A stretch of DNA of 64,000 nt from Albugo candida (Eukaryota > Oomycota > Peronosporomycetes > Albuginales). The DNA is taken from positions 210,813 through 274,812 of the forward strand of contig JBDOQK010000049.1 in the NCBI GenBank assembly GCA_040437565.1, given 5' to 3'. Below, piece after piece: positions 38,250 through 51,100 of this stretch. The position numbers were made by a program, and so were the translations under genes. The notes beneath the pieces were generated by a model. That model was not told the origin of the DNA. It made no database searches and saw only the letters and a program-made list of their open reading frames with translations. Every line of letters begins with the position of its first letter. Positions within the stretch are counted from its first letter, which is position 1.

Positions 38250-40518
38250 AACAAAACCAATCATTTGACGAAATCAGTNNNNNNNNNNNNNNNNNNNNNN
38301 NNNNNNNNNNNNNNNNNNNNNNNNNNNNNNNNNNNNNNNNNNNNNNNNNNNNNNNNNNNNNNNNNNNNNNNNNNNNNNAACAAAACCAATCATTTAACGA
38401 AATCAGTAGCTTTTAGCATCCGGAATGAGCGATTCTAGCACAAAGACGACAATATTTGTGCGCAATTTACCATTCCAAATCACATCAAAGGAGCTCGAAG
38501 ATCTGTTCAGCCAAATTGGACCTGTGAAAAAGGTTGATTTGATCAAAAATAAAGGAAAAGCAAAGGACGACACCCTTACTCGAGGATTCGCATTTGTGAG
38601 ATTGTAAGAACGGATTTGCATGCAGTAATTGTGTCAACTGAACGTATTCTTAGTGCATTAGAAAGCGATGCGTCACTCGCCATCGAGAAAATGAATAAGT
38701 CCGAATTTCAAGGCCGAAAGCTATGTATTGGTGCGTNNNNNNNNNNNNNNNNNNNNNNNNNNNNNNNNNNNNNNNNNNNNNNNNNNNNNNNNNNNNNNNN
38801 NNNNNNNNNNNNNNNNNNNNNNNNNNNNNNNNNNNNTTTGTGAGATTGTAAGAACGGATTTGCATGCAGTAATTGTGTCAACTGAACGTATTCTTAGTGC
38901 ATTAGAAAGCGATGCGTCACTCGCCATCGAGAAAATGAATAAGTCCGAATTTCAAGGCCGAAAGCTATGTATTGGTGCGTCAATAATATGATCCGGTAGC
39001 CCGTCTCCTACACAAATTCACTGACATCAGTACATGACATGCTATAGATCGATGTAAATCCAAAGACGGTACACTCGTTGCTCCGAAGATGGAGGAAAAG
39101 TCTTGTGAAATTGATGTGGCGGATAAAACAAAATCAGAGTCAAAAGATATCGATTGTGTACCCACAAAGACAAAACAAAGCGAACGTAATGCACGTCGTC
39201 GACAACATCGTCAGTTTTTAAGACAAGTGGAAGAAAACAAAGAACTGAAAGCCTCGATTGAAGACAGATCAATTGCTATTTACGGCTTTAGCGATAAGAT
39301 TACAGACAAAATCCTATGGAAACGTATCAGAAAGGTTAGCAAACATGTTGACAAATTAGAGATGAAAGAATATATGCAAAGAAAAAAAGAGAACAAAATG
39401 TATGCGACACTGGCGTTCAAAATGACAAAGGAAGTGCCGATTGCTGTCAAGAAATTAGATCAACATATTTTGAAGGGGGAAAAACTCTATGTGAAACCAC
39501 TTGGAGACTTTCTTGATGCATTGAAAGAGAGAAAGGATGGACTTCGATTGATCATACGCAACCTTTCCTTCCAAGCCACCGATGAAGACTTGCAACGAGT
39601 GTTCAGTCAATTCGGAGCTATATTCGAGGCACATGTAGTGCGTCTTCCAGTCGATTCTGTTGCTGCGGGCGATACAGCTACTAAAGAGGGAAGTCTACCA
39701 ATTTTGGGAAGGAGCCGAGGATTTGGGTTTGTTCAGTTCAATGAAAGTTCGGCTGCGGCATCAGCTGTAAAAGCGTTAAACGGGCATAAACTAAAAGGGC
39801 GTGAAATTGTGGTNNNNNNNNNNNNNNNNNNNNNNNNNNNNNNNNNNNNNNNNNNNNNNNNNNNNNNNNNNNNNNNNNNNNNNNNNNNNNNNNNNNNNNN
39901 NNNNNNNNNNNNNTGCGTCTTCCAGTCGATTCTGTTGCTGCGGGCGATACAGCTACTAAAGAGGGAAGTCTACCAATTTTGGGAAGGAGCCGAGGATTTG
40001 GGTTTGTTCAGTTCAATGAAAGTTCGGCTGCGGCATCAGCTGTAAAAGCGTTAAACGGGCATAAACTAAAAGGGCGTGAAATTGTGGTGGATTTTGCTGT
40101 TCCTAAAACTGACTATCTAAAACAGAATGAGGAGAGTGTCAAAAAGAGTGTCGACGCTGTGATAGATGATGCTGAGGCTGGCACTGACGCAGAATCGCTA
40201 GCTGATGCAGAGATAGACGCTGACGTGGAAACTGAGCTTCAAGATGAAGACATGGCTGACATTTCAGCAGATAGTGNNNNNNNNNNNNNNNNNNNNNNNN
40301 NNNNNNNNNNNNNNNNNNNNNNNNNNNNNNNNNNNNNNNNNNNNNNNNNNNNNNNNNNNNNNNNNNNNNNNNNNNNAGTGTCAAAAAGAGTGTCGACGCT
40401 GTGATAGATGATGCTGAGGCTGGCACTGACGCAGAATCGCTAGCTGATGCAGAGATAGACGCTGACGTGGAAACTGAGCTTCAAGATGAAGACATGGCTG
40501 ACATTTCAGCTGATAGTG
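38250..40518. other. Four 100-N gaps with duplicated flanks in and before RBM28
   Basis: The gaps are 38279-38378, 38737-38836, 39814-39913 and 40277-40376. Their flanks repeat about 29, 144, 175 and 142 bp. Small differences occur, for example one base each at 38268 against its partner and near 40270 against 40512. These are unmerged overlaps. Confidence 0.88.
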
Positions 40519-42092
40519 ATGAAGATAAAGTTGAATCCGATTTCGCAAATGAAGAGGGGGACAGTGAAGACGATACTGCCGTAAGCGACATGAATGAAGC
40601 CACGACGGAAATCGAAGAGAAATCTCGAACAGGAAATCCGGACACGAATGAGCAACTTGAGCGAACATTATTCCTTCGAAACGTATCATTCCAAACAACA
40701 AATGAAGGACTAAAGACTTTTTTTCAGACATTCGGCTGTGTAGAGTATACGCGAATAGTATACGATACAAACTCTAGATTGTCCAAGGGCGTTGCTTTCG
40801 TTCGGTTCAAGGACATTGAACCTGTCAATTATCTACTGGATCGAGCTCATGCTATTCAGAATCTTCTTCAAAATACTCAAGAAGATCTCGCTGGTCGAAA
40901 TGCCACAACGTCCAAGAACGAACATGGTATGACGAATGTGTATACCGCCAGTGCTCTATCCGATGGTTCCGCGCTGATACTAGACGGACGGATACTCAAT
41001 TTGGCAAGAGCCGTTCGGAAAGAGGAAGCAGTTGAATTGGCCAGCGTTACACCTGCCAGCACTAAGTCGGGAAAAGACAAACGGAACTTGTACTTGGCCT
41101 ATGAAGGAACCATCAACGTTAACAAGATCTCGACCGACCAGTTGATGCTTCCAAAACTCGATATTGAAAAACGACGGCGCGCATTGAAAGAGAAGAAGGA
41201 AAAGCTCAAAAATCCGATGTATTTTATATCTCCAGTCCGACTTTCTTTCCGAAATCTTGCATCACACGTCGATGACACGATTCTGAAAAAACTCGTACGA
41301 GATGCTGCTGTCACTGGAATGGGACATAATCTGGTTCAAAAGAAGGAAATCAAAGCAGAATTTCAGCTTCCATTGCAGGACAAATCAAAGATTCCTGTCA
41401 AAGTGCGGATGGCCAAAGTGATTCGTGACCAAACTTCCGTCCGTCCTGGTAAAATTGCTCGCTCTCGTGGATACGGATTTGCAGAATTCGCCCATCATGT
41501 TCATGCGTTGTGTGCATTGCGAGAACTGAATAACAATCCAAAGTACTCTTCATTTGCTGCAGGAAATCGGTCAAATTCTGTGGCAGAACATGAGAAATCG
41601 CGGCTTATCATTGAATTTGCAATAGAGAACCATACGAAGCTCAAGTTACGAGAGAAGAAGCAAAAGGACCAACAAAAGAAAATGGCGACGGACAAATTAC
41701 TAAAGCAAAATCAAGAAGCTGTACTTCAAACAGAGTCGACAAAAAGTGAGACCAAAAAATGCAATCGTGGCGCTCGACAACGCAAACGGAAGCGGGAATC
41801 GGAATTGGAATCTCATGGAAAACCCGATGAGAGGATGAAGGAACACCACACAATTGATAAAGCTGAACTTGCAACGACAAAGTTGAGACGAAAGACGGAT
41901 TCAAGTGTCGAAGGTCACCACAAGTTAAAGAAACAGAGACGTATCGCCCCCAATATGACCTCATCTTCTCGCAAAGCAAGAAAACAGCTGGCCAGCACTG
42001 AGAAGGAGCGTTCATTCGATACAGTTGTGGCTGAATACAAAAATGCCATTTTCGGACGCGCACCAAAAGTAGAGGAACGGTGGTTCAAGTAA
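38425..42092 (+). CDS. RBM28/NOP4-like nucleolar RNA-binding protein
   Basis: RBM28/Nop4 is a multi-RRM nucleolar factor needed for 60S subunit assembly. Exons are 38425-38603, 38898-38974 and 39048-42092. Three contig overlaps are repeated (38593-38736, 39639-39813 and 40135-40276). With one copy of each removed, the sum is 2784 nt in frame, about 927 residues. RRM cores seen are TIFVRNLPFQITSKELEDLF with GFAFVRF, then SIAIYGFSDKITDK, RLIIRNLSFQATDEDLQ with RGFGFVQF, TLFLRNVSFQTTNEGL with GVAFVRF, and RLSFRNLASHVDDTIL with RGYGFAEF. An acidic Asp/Glu stretch lies between the third and fourth RRMs. The tail is very basic and ends in KNAIFGRAPKVEERWFK. The segment RNLYLAYEGTI is also typical of the family. 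Confidence 0.88.
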
Positions 42093-42425
42093 ACTCACGT
42101 GGAAGATTTGCATTCTGTCTATCTCTGACTCTAGTCTACTTAGCTCACTTCACAATGATATTAAACACGTTCTTATGTATGTAATTGAGACCTTTGCCCC
42201 AATTACTCCCTTCACATGGATCAAACTTGCCTCAGTAAGCTTAAGATGCTCATTCTGACGAGAATGATTATCACAAATTAAGTATGTGTCACTTCAGGTT
42301 CTCCTGTTTGCTTTCCCAAATTTATGTTCCAGACGCAAAAAGTCAATAGAAAAAGGATTGGTGCTCGTAGCAGGAGATATTAACGAATCAAAACACTCAA
42401 TAAATTGCACAAGAGCACCACGAAT

Positions 42426-42860
42426 ATGACGTCTACGGGAATTGCTGTCGGTAAGAACAAAGGGTACCCAGTCACAAAGAGACAAGTACCGGCTCGACCT
42501 GCTTCCAAGAAAGGGGTGAGTTATTTTTTTATCGTCTGATACTTCCAATACTAAGACAAATGTAGCGATGCGGGAAAAAAACCAAGCTAGTGCGTCAAAT
42601 CGTGCGTGAAGTGGTCGGATTAATGCCTTATGAGAAACGTATTTTGGACATGATCAAGTCCGGCGGATCCTCTGCTGAGAAACGCATTTATAAGTTCTCC
42701 AAAAAGAGAGTACGTGATGTGATATACACATAATTGTTATTGGAATGAGAAGTAATGTTTGTGTTTCGCGCAGCTTGGAACACATCGTCGGGCTTTACAA
42801 AAACGTGAAGAAATGAAAGCGTACTATGCTGCACAACGTGCCAAGCAAATGGGCGCCTAA
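42426..42860 (+). CDS. 60S ribosomal protein eL36 (RPL36), 3 exons
   Basis: This is a component of the large ribosomal subunit in the cytosol. Exons 42426-42515, 42566-42709 and 42774-42860 are joined by GT-AG introns of 50 and 64 nt. The 106-residue product begins MTSTGIAVGKNKGYPVTKR and carries KLVRQIVREVVGLMPYEKRILDMIK and the signature KKRLGTHRRALQKREEM. Its length and basic character are normal for the family. It follows RBM28 by about 330 bp on the same strand. Confidence 0.95.
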
Positions 42861-43545
42861 GGAGTAGACGTGCTGTTTTGAGGAGAGACAAAGGCAAATC
42901 TAAGAATTTGCATGTAAATTTCATCTCGATCAGTAGCAATATAATTCGACCATCCCGTATACAAGTTCATTCTTTGATTTGAGTACATCTCAGCGTCCTC
43001 GGTCATGCGCGGAAATGATAAGCATTCCTCAGTTCCTTCGATTTCGTCGTTAATCAAACCGAATTCTGGGCAATATTCCGTAGCGACTATTAGTAGTTGC
43101 GTACTCGATCATCTTGCCGCAAGAAATCCGTACACACATTACTAAACGAGGCTGCTGATTCATTCTCTTCGTTCAAGATTGCGATGTTCTATTTAAATCG
43201 GTGCTCAAAGGTTTCAAATCATTCAGCGTGTTTGCTTCCTCAGTTCTTTAGAGCCCAAGCGTTCACATATAACTGTTCTTTATGAAACACATAATTTTGC
43301 ATTCAATAAAGATAAACATCAATTTGTCCAGCTACTAACCTTATGCCACAGTATTTACTCTAATGAACTACAAAAGCACTCTAGAAAGGTACAGCGAGAC
43401 GATTAGAAATCGTTTCGTTTCACGTGTTTTGCAGTCTTTCGTCATTTTACAAACTCGACGTTGTTGTTTCTTCCGCTGCGACTCCTCGATGATTTCAGAT
43501 TTTGGCATGATTCCTTCCTCTATTTCTGGCTCGTCTATACGTTAG
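42857..43545 (-). CDS. Possible multi-exon hypothetical protein
   Basis: On the minus strand the last exon reads FATEYCPEFGLINDEIEGTE, then ECLSFPRMTEDAEMYSNQRM and NLYTGWSNYIATDRDEIYMQ, ending FVSPQNSTSTP at a stop (42857-42859). It is preceded by a plausible intron (donor GTACGG, acceptor CTAATAG) and an exon with AILNEENESAASFS. Further upstream a DEPEIEEGIMPKSEIIEESQ stretch is coding-like (43540-43450), but its link is unclear. The stop codon overlaps that of eL36 on the other strand. I recognise no family. Exon structure is uncertain. Confidence 0.4.
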
Positions 43546-43581
43546 ATAATCAGGGTGAGAAAAATACTACATCGCTGAGGG

Positions 43582-44317
43582 GCAATCGGACATGACACTC
43601 CGTCACGTGATGATTTTTCATCGACATGGAGATCGAACTCCGCTTGTTCAGGAAGTAGCACCTCTTATGCGCATGTCTGCAAGCGAAGTGGAATGGTGGA
43701 GTACACGAATCGCAACTCCCGAAGAGCTCGATAAACTCAGTGCTACAAGCGACGTTGTCGGCCAAGAGGAACACATTCCGATGTATGAAGTGCTCAACGA
43801 AGGGGGAATGCATCCTTTGGGCCAACTAACCTCGAAAGGTGTAGCAGAAATGCGACTGGAAGGTGTGAAATTTCGCAATTTGTACTACGAAAAACTGTTN
43901 NNNNNNNNNNNNNNNNNNNNNNNNNNNNNNNNNNNNNNNNNNNNNNNNNNNNNNNNNNNNNNNNNNNNNNNNNNNNNNNNNNNNNNNNNNNNNNNNNNNG
44001 CAATCGGACATGACACTCCGTCACGTGATGATTTTTCATCGACATGGAGATCGAACTCCGCTTGTTCAGGAAGTAGCACCTCTTATGCGCATGTCTGCAA
44101 GCGAAGTGGAATGGTGGAGTACACGAATCGCAACTCCCGAAGAGCTCGATAAACTCAGTGCTACAAGCGACGTTGTCGGCCAAGAGGAACACATTCCGAT
44201 GTATGAAGTGCTCAACGAAGGGGGAATGCATCCTTTGGGCCAACTAACCTCGAAAGGTGTAGCAGAAATGCGACTGGAAGGTGTGAAATTTCGCAATTTG
44301 TACTACGAAAAACTGTT
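43582..44317. other. 100-N gap with 318-bp duplicated flanks at the acid phosphatase
   Basis: Gap 43900-43999; the flanks 43582-43899 and 44000-44317 are the same sequence. The first copy looks like a truncated phosphatase gene but is an unmerged contig end. Confidence 0.9.
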
Positions 44318-45362
44318 TAGTCGAAATAATGGCAAGAGGAGCAAACTGAAAAGCGAGAAATTGAACCATTCAGATTTGTTGTATGTGATGTCAACGAATG
44401 TACGACGGACTGTACATTCCGTGCAGGCATTTCTCGGTGGGTTTTTCCAAATAGAATCGGACGTGCATGTTGAGGGTGGAAAAGAGTCTCACGATATCAT
44501 GCCGTCAAGTTGCTGGTCTATCTATGCTAAAAGTTGGTCTAAAGCTAAAGGTCAGACTGAAAGCAAGCGGTTTCTAATTCGGACACATGAGAAAAATTGC
44601 CTTGCACCCTCACACTCACTTCGTGTGTTTTTTGATTTGGAGAGCGTTCTTGAAGAAGAATTGAAGCTATTGGATCAAGCGAGGCAAGAAAAGGTGATTG
44701 ACTTGGGTCAGAAACTTCGCCAAGCTCTCAAATTACCAGCGGAGGAGCACATTCCATGGACATTGAGTGAGTAACTACCAATCGTTCTGTACTTGAACAT
44801 CCATTCATGTAAACTCGGTCTGATAGTTCGCGATACATTGTCTTGTCAAAGACATCATGGTTTGGACTTTCCTGAAGGAATCACACAAGAAATGTACATG
44901 GAACTGGTCGAGTACGATGCGTGGCTCTGGCATCGGTTGTATTCAAAACGATCATTCGCGTCGCCTGCTATGAAGGAAGCTGTGGCATTTTTATCATCTC
45001 ACATTGAATCAATCATTTTTCGGCTCAGGTGTGATTCAAAATTCTCGCTTTTTAGTCACAAAAGAAGGGGTCCGAAGATGTCTGTATTTTCCGTACATGA
45101 CAACTCGATTGTAGCGCTGATAAATTCCTTTCAGATTCGAACAGGAGACATCTTACCTGATTATGGAGCGACCTTGGTATTTGAGATCCACGAAATACGT
45201 AAAAAACATTTTTATGTCAGGGTTTTATATGACAATCGCGAATGCCAGATTTTAGAGGCCGATAGTGCTCTTGGGTGTCCATACGATCACTTGTTGAAGC
45301 GAGCTGCTGAATTCATAAACGATCCAAAAGAGTCGGACGAAAGGGTCGAGCCTTATTCATAA
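44010..45362 (+). CDS. Histidine acid phosphatase
   Basis: This is a branch-2 histidine phosphatase, which removes phosphate through a phosphohistidine. Exons 44010-44766 and 44827-45362 (intron of 60 nt, GTGAGT...GATAG) give 430 residues. The N-terminus carries LRHVMIFHRHGDRTP, with the RHGxRxP catalytic motif at residues 11-17. The C-terminal part has VFSVHDNSIVALI, the HD proton-donor motif. No clear signal peptide is seen. The substrate cannot be told; ACP6/lysophosphatidic-acid-type or general acid phosphatase are possible. The same first 318 bp also stand before the gap (43582-43899), so the apparent second start at 43592 is an overlap artefact. Confidence 0.88.
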
Positions 45363-47226
45363 TGCTTCTAATAATCATTAAGTGTGTATTGTGGAGCAAG
45401 GCCTTATTAAAAGCTGTCTGTGGTGATCGATACGAATTGATGTCTCGACTTGAATCAGAATGTTNNNNNNNNNNNNNNNNNNNNNNNNNNNNNNNNNNNN
45501 NNNNNNNNNNNNNNNNNNNNNNNNNNNNNNNNNNNNNNNNNNNNNNNNNNNNNNNNNNNNNNNNAAACATTTATGCTTATCAGAATATATATTCAAGAGA
45601 AAAGCCTTATCGAAAAAAAACTCATCAACAAAATGGCTTGGCTACCGCTCGTACATACCGATATAAGCTCCATGCAAACGCTCGAGCTTCAAAATGAAGC
45701 CTTTAAATATTATGTTCTATCACTTTGATACGTGGAAGCTTTACAATTTTGATCACTGTTGCGATATTATTTGCAGCCGCCCAAGGTCGCAGATTTCCTT
45801 AGACTGGCATAATCTCCACAAATGCTTCTAGTGTGAAAACAGTACAATCAGACTGTTTGCAAATTGATTTTCTGCTGACGTCCAGAACAAACTGCTCGTA
45901 TCCACAACAAAGATATCCTCCAGTAGACTTGCAGGACCGAGCTATATGCCTTACACATATTGGCGGACCTATTTTTCATCAGTATAGGTTTTAGTCTGGA
46001 ATCTACATGGTGGAGCTCTTATATACAGTGCTTGGAACCTTTTACTTATATCGGCACGTATGCATTTACACCAAGACACTTTATTTGAAGGTGGTCGAAG
46101 CAAAGTTGTATGTCACGTACAGTGAAGGTTTGGCTGTTTGTTGCGGTGAACAACGCATTTTTGTAGTATCTCACCCCGCTGAATGCGTGTCGGAAGAGTG
46201 TGATGGTCAGAATTATGGATTGGAGAAATTAGGTAGCATTGGGCTGTTTGTATTTGAGATGAAATCAAGAAATGAGAGCAGTCGATGGACAGGTTCACCA
46301 CTGTTTTCATCAGTGGCTAGGATGTCAATTTTCGGGCATATATTGGACTAAATGATGGAGCTATTCGCTGAGGGTATTGAAAATCACTATTTTAAGAGCA
46401 TAACAAAAGCTGAATGAAAGCACCCACCGTGTTTGCACGTAATTAGAGGGTATCATTGTCAAGATCTTTGAAGATGCATTTGCGAGGCGTGTATGGATCA
46501 GTCACTTCGATTGGCCGTGAAACAGGACGGGATGAAAAACATGGATACGGCATTGCTTGACTGATCACCCCGCTGCTTTCAAGCGCGCACATGAAAATGC
46601 ATCTCGAATAAAATATATGGCGGGGATTGTATCTACTGCTCAAGGCAATCAAACTTAACTGGTTTTCGAAGATTGGATTATCTGGTACGGGCAGCTGTCT
46701 AAATGGAACGATGGGACTCATGGCCTTACGAGCCAGGCACGAAGTCGACATGTTGTTAGTGAAGTAGGACACATAAAAGCTCAGGTCAAGCTTTGATGGA
46801 AGTCATGTAATCCTGATTCGCTGAATCTTGCGTCTACGCAGCGAAGCTACTTTGCGAAAGTCGCATCTATATAGACAAAAGTATGATATGCTCTCCTATC
46901 ATCACTCGTATCCCCTTACGATAGAAGCTACTTCTGGTGCTCATTAGGTTCATTTTTGGCTGCACTATGTATCAGAAACGATGATCGGAAGAGCTCATCA
47001 GCGGGGGTATATGCGAATAACACATATCTGAACAAGAAATTACCATCATATCCTTATTCAGATCCATCGATAGACAGGTATACAATTGATAAACGCATGA
47101 GGAGATGAAAGTATCGTACGAATTCGATGACTTGTTACAACTGTCCGGATTCTTACGAGCAACGTACACAAAATGCATCTTTATTCCTTATTTACCTATT
47201 CACGTAAAAAATGTAAACAGTACATC
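45363..47226. other. Intergenic region with unrecognised ORFs
   Basis: A gap lies at 45465-45564. The plus ORF 46007-46351 (114 residues, with VVEAKLYVTYSEGLAVCCGEQRIF) and the minus ORF 46443-46772 (109 residues) have no motif that I know. They overlap no recognised gene and may be chance or decayed. Confidence 0.3.
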
Positions 47227-48168
47227 TCAGTCTTCTGCGGACTTGTGTTTCTCTTTCTTCTCGGCTGATTTATCGTTTTCTGTCTTCTTTTTGGATTTCT
47301 TCGATTTCCCCCCCTTCTTTTTTGACTCAATGTTGTCATCATGATCCTCCTTGTGAGATCTGCCTTTCTGACCGCCCGCTGATTTTACTTTCCCAGCCCC
47401 ACCTCCCTTTCCTTTTTCACCCCCGCCTCCCTTTCCTTTCTCACCCCCGCCTCGATTTTCGTTGTCACCCCCGCCCCCCTTTCCCGTCTTACCATCGTCT
47501 TTGTCTCTGATCGGGCAGTACTTTTTATCTTCATCGGAGTATCCTGTGCCACCATTGACATTGTCCACGTTATAGTAGTAAATGTAAGCTTGGCCACCAC
47601 CCTCATCTTTAGCTTGTGTTGATAGCCAATATAACTGGAACGTTTTCGCCTTAGTACATAGCTTCGTATTGTTCAATTTAACTTTAGCCACGCCCTTGTT
47701 TCCAGGATTGTTATAGATCCGAAAATCATCAACGTGCATGATTCGGATAGCATCGCAATAAGCCTCCATAGGCCCTTGATGTCTGACACCTTCGACTTTT
47801 TTTGAATTCATTCTATTTTTCCCGAAGTAAATTACATTTGGGAGCTTGATAGCTGGAGCAGTTTTGAGACAATACCCCGTATTTAAATCTGCACCCTTCT
47901 CCGGTTTACCAAACTTTAGAACCATGTCTTTCAAACTGAGTTTATCCGGGTTCCATACAGAAATAAACATATCGTAGGTTTTCCGTGAACTGGTTCTCGG
48001 GAATTTCTTGCCTGGGAAGACTTTGTCAAAATCAAGACGAGCTGCAAAAATATTGTTTTTGTTCTTATCTGCCCGCAAACAGTCTGGACATACCATATGG
48101 CCGTGGCTTTGTGCAACGCTGACCAGGTCTGACAGGAGAAGAATGCAAAAGGTAAGTTTGAGTGCCAT
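47227..48168 (-). CDS. Secreted AA17-like lytic polysaccharide monooxygenase, Lys/Gly-rich tail
   Basis: AA17 enzymes are oomycete copper LPMOs known to cut pectin in plant walls. The 313-residue product starts MALKLTFCILLLSDLVSVAQS, a signal peptide whose cleavage would leave His1 of HGHMVCPDC, as the copper brace needs. A second His at mature position 109 stands in RHQGPMEAYCDAIRI, matching the HEGPCEVWCDD-type block I remember for the family. KAKTFQLYWLS and QAYIYYYNV follow, with a possible axial Tyr. After about mature residue 210 comes a low-complexity tail of GGGEKGKGG units and then Lys/Ser-rich sequence. I chose the Met at 48168 because it gives a clean signal peptide; the frame is open to 48297. 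There is no intron. It is paralogous to the gene at 59.3-60.3 kb. Substrate and activity are inferred. Confidence 0.75.
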   Translation of the reverse strand: MALKLTFCILLLSDLVSVAQSHGHMVCPDCLRADKNKNNIFAARLDFDKVFPGKKFPRTSSRKTYDMFISVWNPDKLSLKDMVLKFGKPEKGADLNTGYCLKTAPAIKLPNVIYFGKNRMNSKKVEGVRHQGPMEAYCDAIRIMHVDDFRIYNNPGNKGVAKVKLNNTKLCTKAKTFQLYWLSTQAKDEGGGQAYIYYYNVDNVNGGTGYSDEDKKYCPIRDKDDGKTGKGGGGDNENRGGGEKGKGGGGEKGKGGGAGKVKSAGGQKGRSHKEDHDDNIESKKKGGKSKKSKKKTENDKSAEKKEKHKSAED

Positions 48169-51100
48169 TGAGACTCGGTGTGCCAATTTAATAATGCCGA
48201 AACTCTTACAACTCGAATCAAAAAGCTCTCTTGGAGTGTAAAGACCGATCGCATGAAAGACACGAGTGCACCAACATGCGAGTGTTCTGCAGGCCAATAA
48301 CCATATCTAACCACGTAATCATGACACTGAAAGATTCTCGAAAAAAAGGCATTCTCGCACCTCTAACAAGAGCCAGTGATATCAAACATGGTAGAGTAGA
48401 TGCATTCGGTTCAGGGCTTTATGCAATCATCGTTCTTATGAATTGTTCTTCTGACCACATAGCAAATACTTGATTTGCTGAATCATAGGTAATCTTGCAT
48501 ACATCCAACAACGCATGCTAACAAGTAGTGATGAGGGTACCACGTAAGAGTCAATAATCTTACGGAAGGATCAGAGTGGAGACAATGACGTATTTGGGTT
48601 CGCGAAAGAGGTATGTTCACGTTGATTTTAATCTCAGAACTTGCGTATAGTGAGACCTGTTTTCTAATCTGATATTGAATGTAGAGGAGATGCTGATGCC
48701 TGATCTCTGAAATATCTGGACGGGGTATATCTTTCGTATTTAGAAAAAGAAAAAGCTCTCGGTAAGAGACACNNNNNNNNNNNNNNNNNNNNNNNNNNNN
48801 NNNNNNNNNNNNNNNNNNNNNNNNNNNNNNNNNNNNNNNNNNNNNNNNNNNNNNNNNNNNNNNNNNNNNNNNGCGTATAGTGAGACCTGTTTTCTAATCT
48901 GATATTGAATGTAGAGGAGATGCTGATGCCTGATCTCTGAAATATCTGGACGGGGTATATCTTTCGTATTTAGAAAAAGAAAAAGCTCTCGGTAAGAGAC
49001 ACTCAAAAGTAACTCAAAATGGCTGGGCTGGCATAGCTATACAGAGGATGGATTGGGGAAGCGATGATTTTGATGGGGGACACAAGTACGAACTTTTCGT
49101 AGCTGACAAAGAAACACACTTTGCTTGAGAATAGCAGCATGGGGGGTACAATGATCAACGTCAAATACTTTGCTTGTTGAAGCCGGCTACGTTTGGGGAG
49201 TATTTTGTTCTTTTGTCCATTTGAATGTGATCATGTAAGACGCTAAAGAAAGTGATTGCGCCAATGTATTTGATAGATACAATGATTGAGAAGACATCCT
49301 GATGTAACGTCAGGTCCAAATGTAATGCTTCTGGTCGGCAAATAACTTACACGCCGATGAGAACGCTTAGATACAGAATGCTACGATGCTCCGAGCAAGC
49401 TTCTATTAACCAAAATGCCGCAAACACATTATATTCCAACTGTCATTGATGTATTCTGGCATGGCGCATATTATATATTTAGCTTTAAAGAATCATAAGA
49501 TGGCTTCTTGAACCGGGCAACGTTTCAAATGACTGATAAGTTCTCGCGAAGTGATCTTTCATGGCTTTGCCAACGGGATTTACGTCGATTCGATCACTGT
49601 ACCGCACGTTGTTACCTCTCACAGTAGCTAAATCTACGGGTATGATTTTGATAGAAACTTGGCATTTCCTGTAACAAGAGTATGCTTTGGCAACTTTTTG
49701 TGCAAGCGGGTATAATGAGCTCTGGTCGCAGTCAACTAAACAGGTCACATTGCATATATGACCGCAAAGTGACCCCTATTATCTCTAAAACAACGAGATG
49801 TACCCTTCCCTTCGCCGCCCCTCGTAGTAAAATCCTTGTGCACTTTTCAGCTTATTCTTACTTCCAATTCCCTGCGGTGGCTACCGTGTAGTCNNNNNNN
49901 NNNNNNNNNNNNNNNNNNNNNNNNNNNNNNNNNNNNNNNNNNNNNNNNNNNNNNNNNNNNNNNNNNNNNNNNNNNNNNNNNNNNNNNNNNNNNCTCAAAT
50001 CTATTCTCAGGGGTGGTGCGAGAGAAAGTTTGCCTGTGGATAGATTTACATTCCGTCTGTGAAAAATCAGCGGACCGCAATGTCTTTTGTGAAGAAAGGG
50101 CCTCAACTTTTGTGTGATTTAGCAAATGGTCGTGAAAGGCAGCAAAACGTCATATCAAAAATGATGTAAAATGATGTAAGATTTCTTTCTTATCATAAGT
50201 TTGGATGTCAATAAGCAGGTGAACAGTGGCAAAACATATGAGCAGTTGTGACTCCATGTCCTGGAAAAGGCGATTATTGCACAGACACAGATTCTATACC
50301 CGCTCTTACTCGCGGACTTGAATTGTCGACTATCAGATGCAATGCACCTTAGCAAGGCCCGCATTCAAGCAAATTATGAAGTGTAAAGGAATGCGTTTTC
50401 TGCAGGTAATACGCTTACTTCCGGCACCCCGTCTGCGCGATTTTGCGGCCGACAAAATTCAGTGAGCGATACTCAGGAATTTAGAGGGGGAAATACTTCT
50501 CACTACCTCAGAGACCGCCCAATTAGAGATAGATGAGCGTAAACGGTGGTAGAATACAAGTGATTTCTCNNNNNNNNNNNNNNNNNNNNNNNNNNNNNNN
50601 NNNNNNNNNNNNNNNNNNNNNNNNNNNNNNNNNNNNNNNNNNNNNNNNNNNNNNNNNNNNNNNNNNNNNCGCCCAATTAGAGATAGATGAGCGTAAACGG
50701 TGGTAGAATACAAGTGATTTCTCAAAATGAAAAGGAAAATTGTATGCTAACCATGATGCTTCTCTCTACTCTAGCGTACTGTCGTTTCTATTCGCGACAT
50801 GGAGTACGAATAGAGGCGTATAAACGTTACTCATGGCCGCACAATGAACATGATGCGAATCGAAGATCCGGAGACACACGGTATCTGTTCATAACGAAGC
50901 AGGATCACGGTAGGAAATAGTGCAGACTATGCTAGGTTTTGAAACAGATTTGCTGCTATCCTTATCTTTGATATTGCAGCCATCATGAAAAAATCACACA
51001 GATTACTCAAGCAAGAATTCCCTATGTCGTCCCCTTTCTTTCCGAGCAATACGCATCTGTTTGTGAAGGAACTCGTTTGCTTGATATATAATTGTGGCTC

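Noticed and set aside
43592-43899. A truncated second acid phosphatase gene
   Set aside because: It is the left flank copy of gap 43900-43999 and identical to the start of the complete gene.
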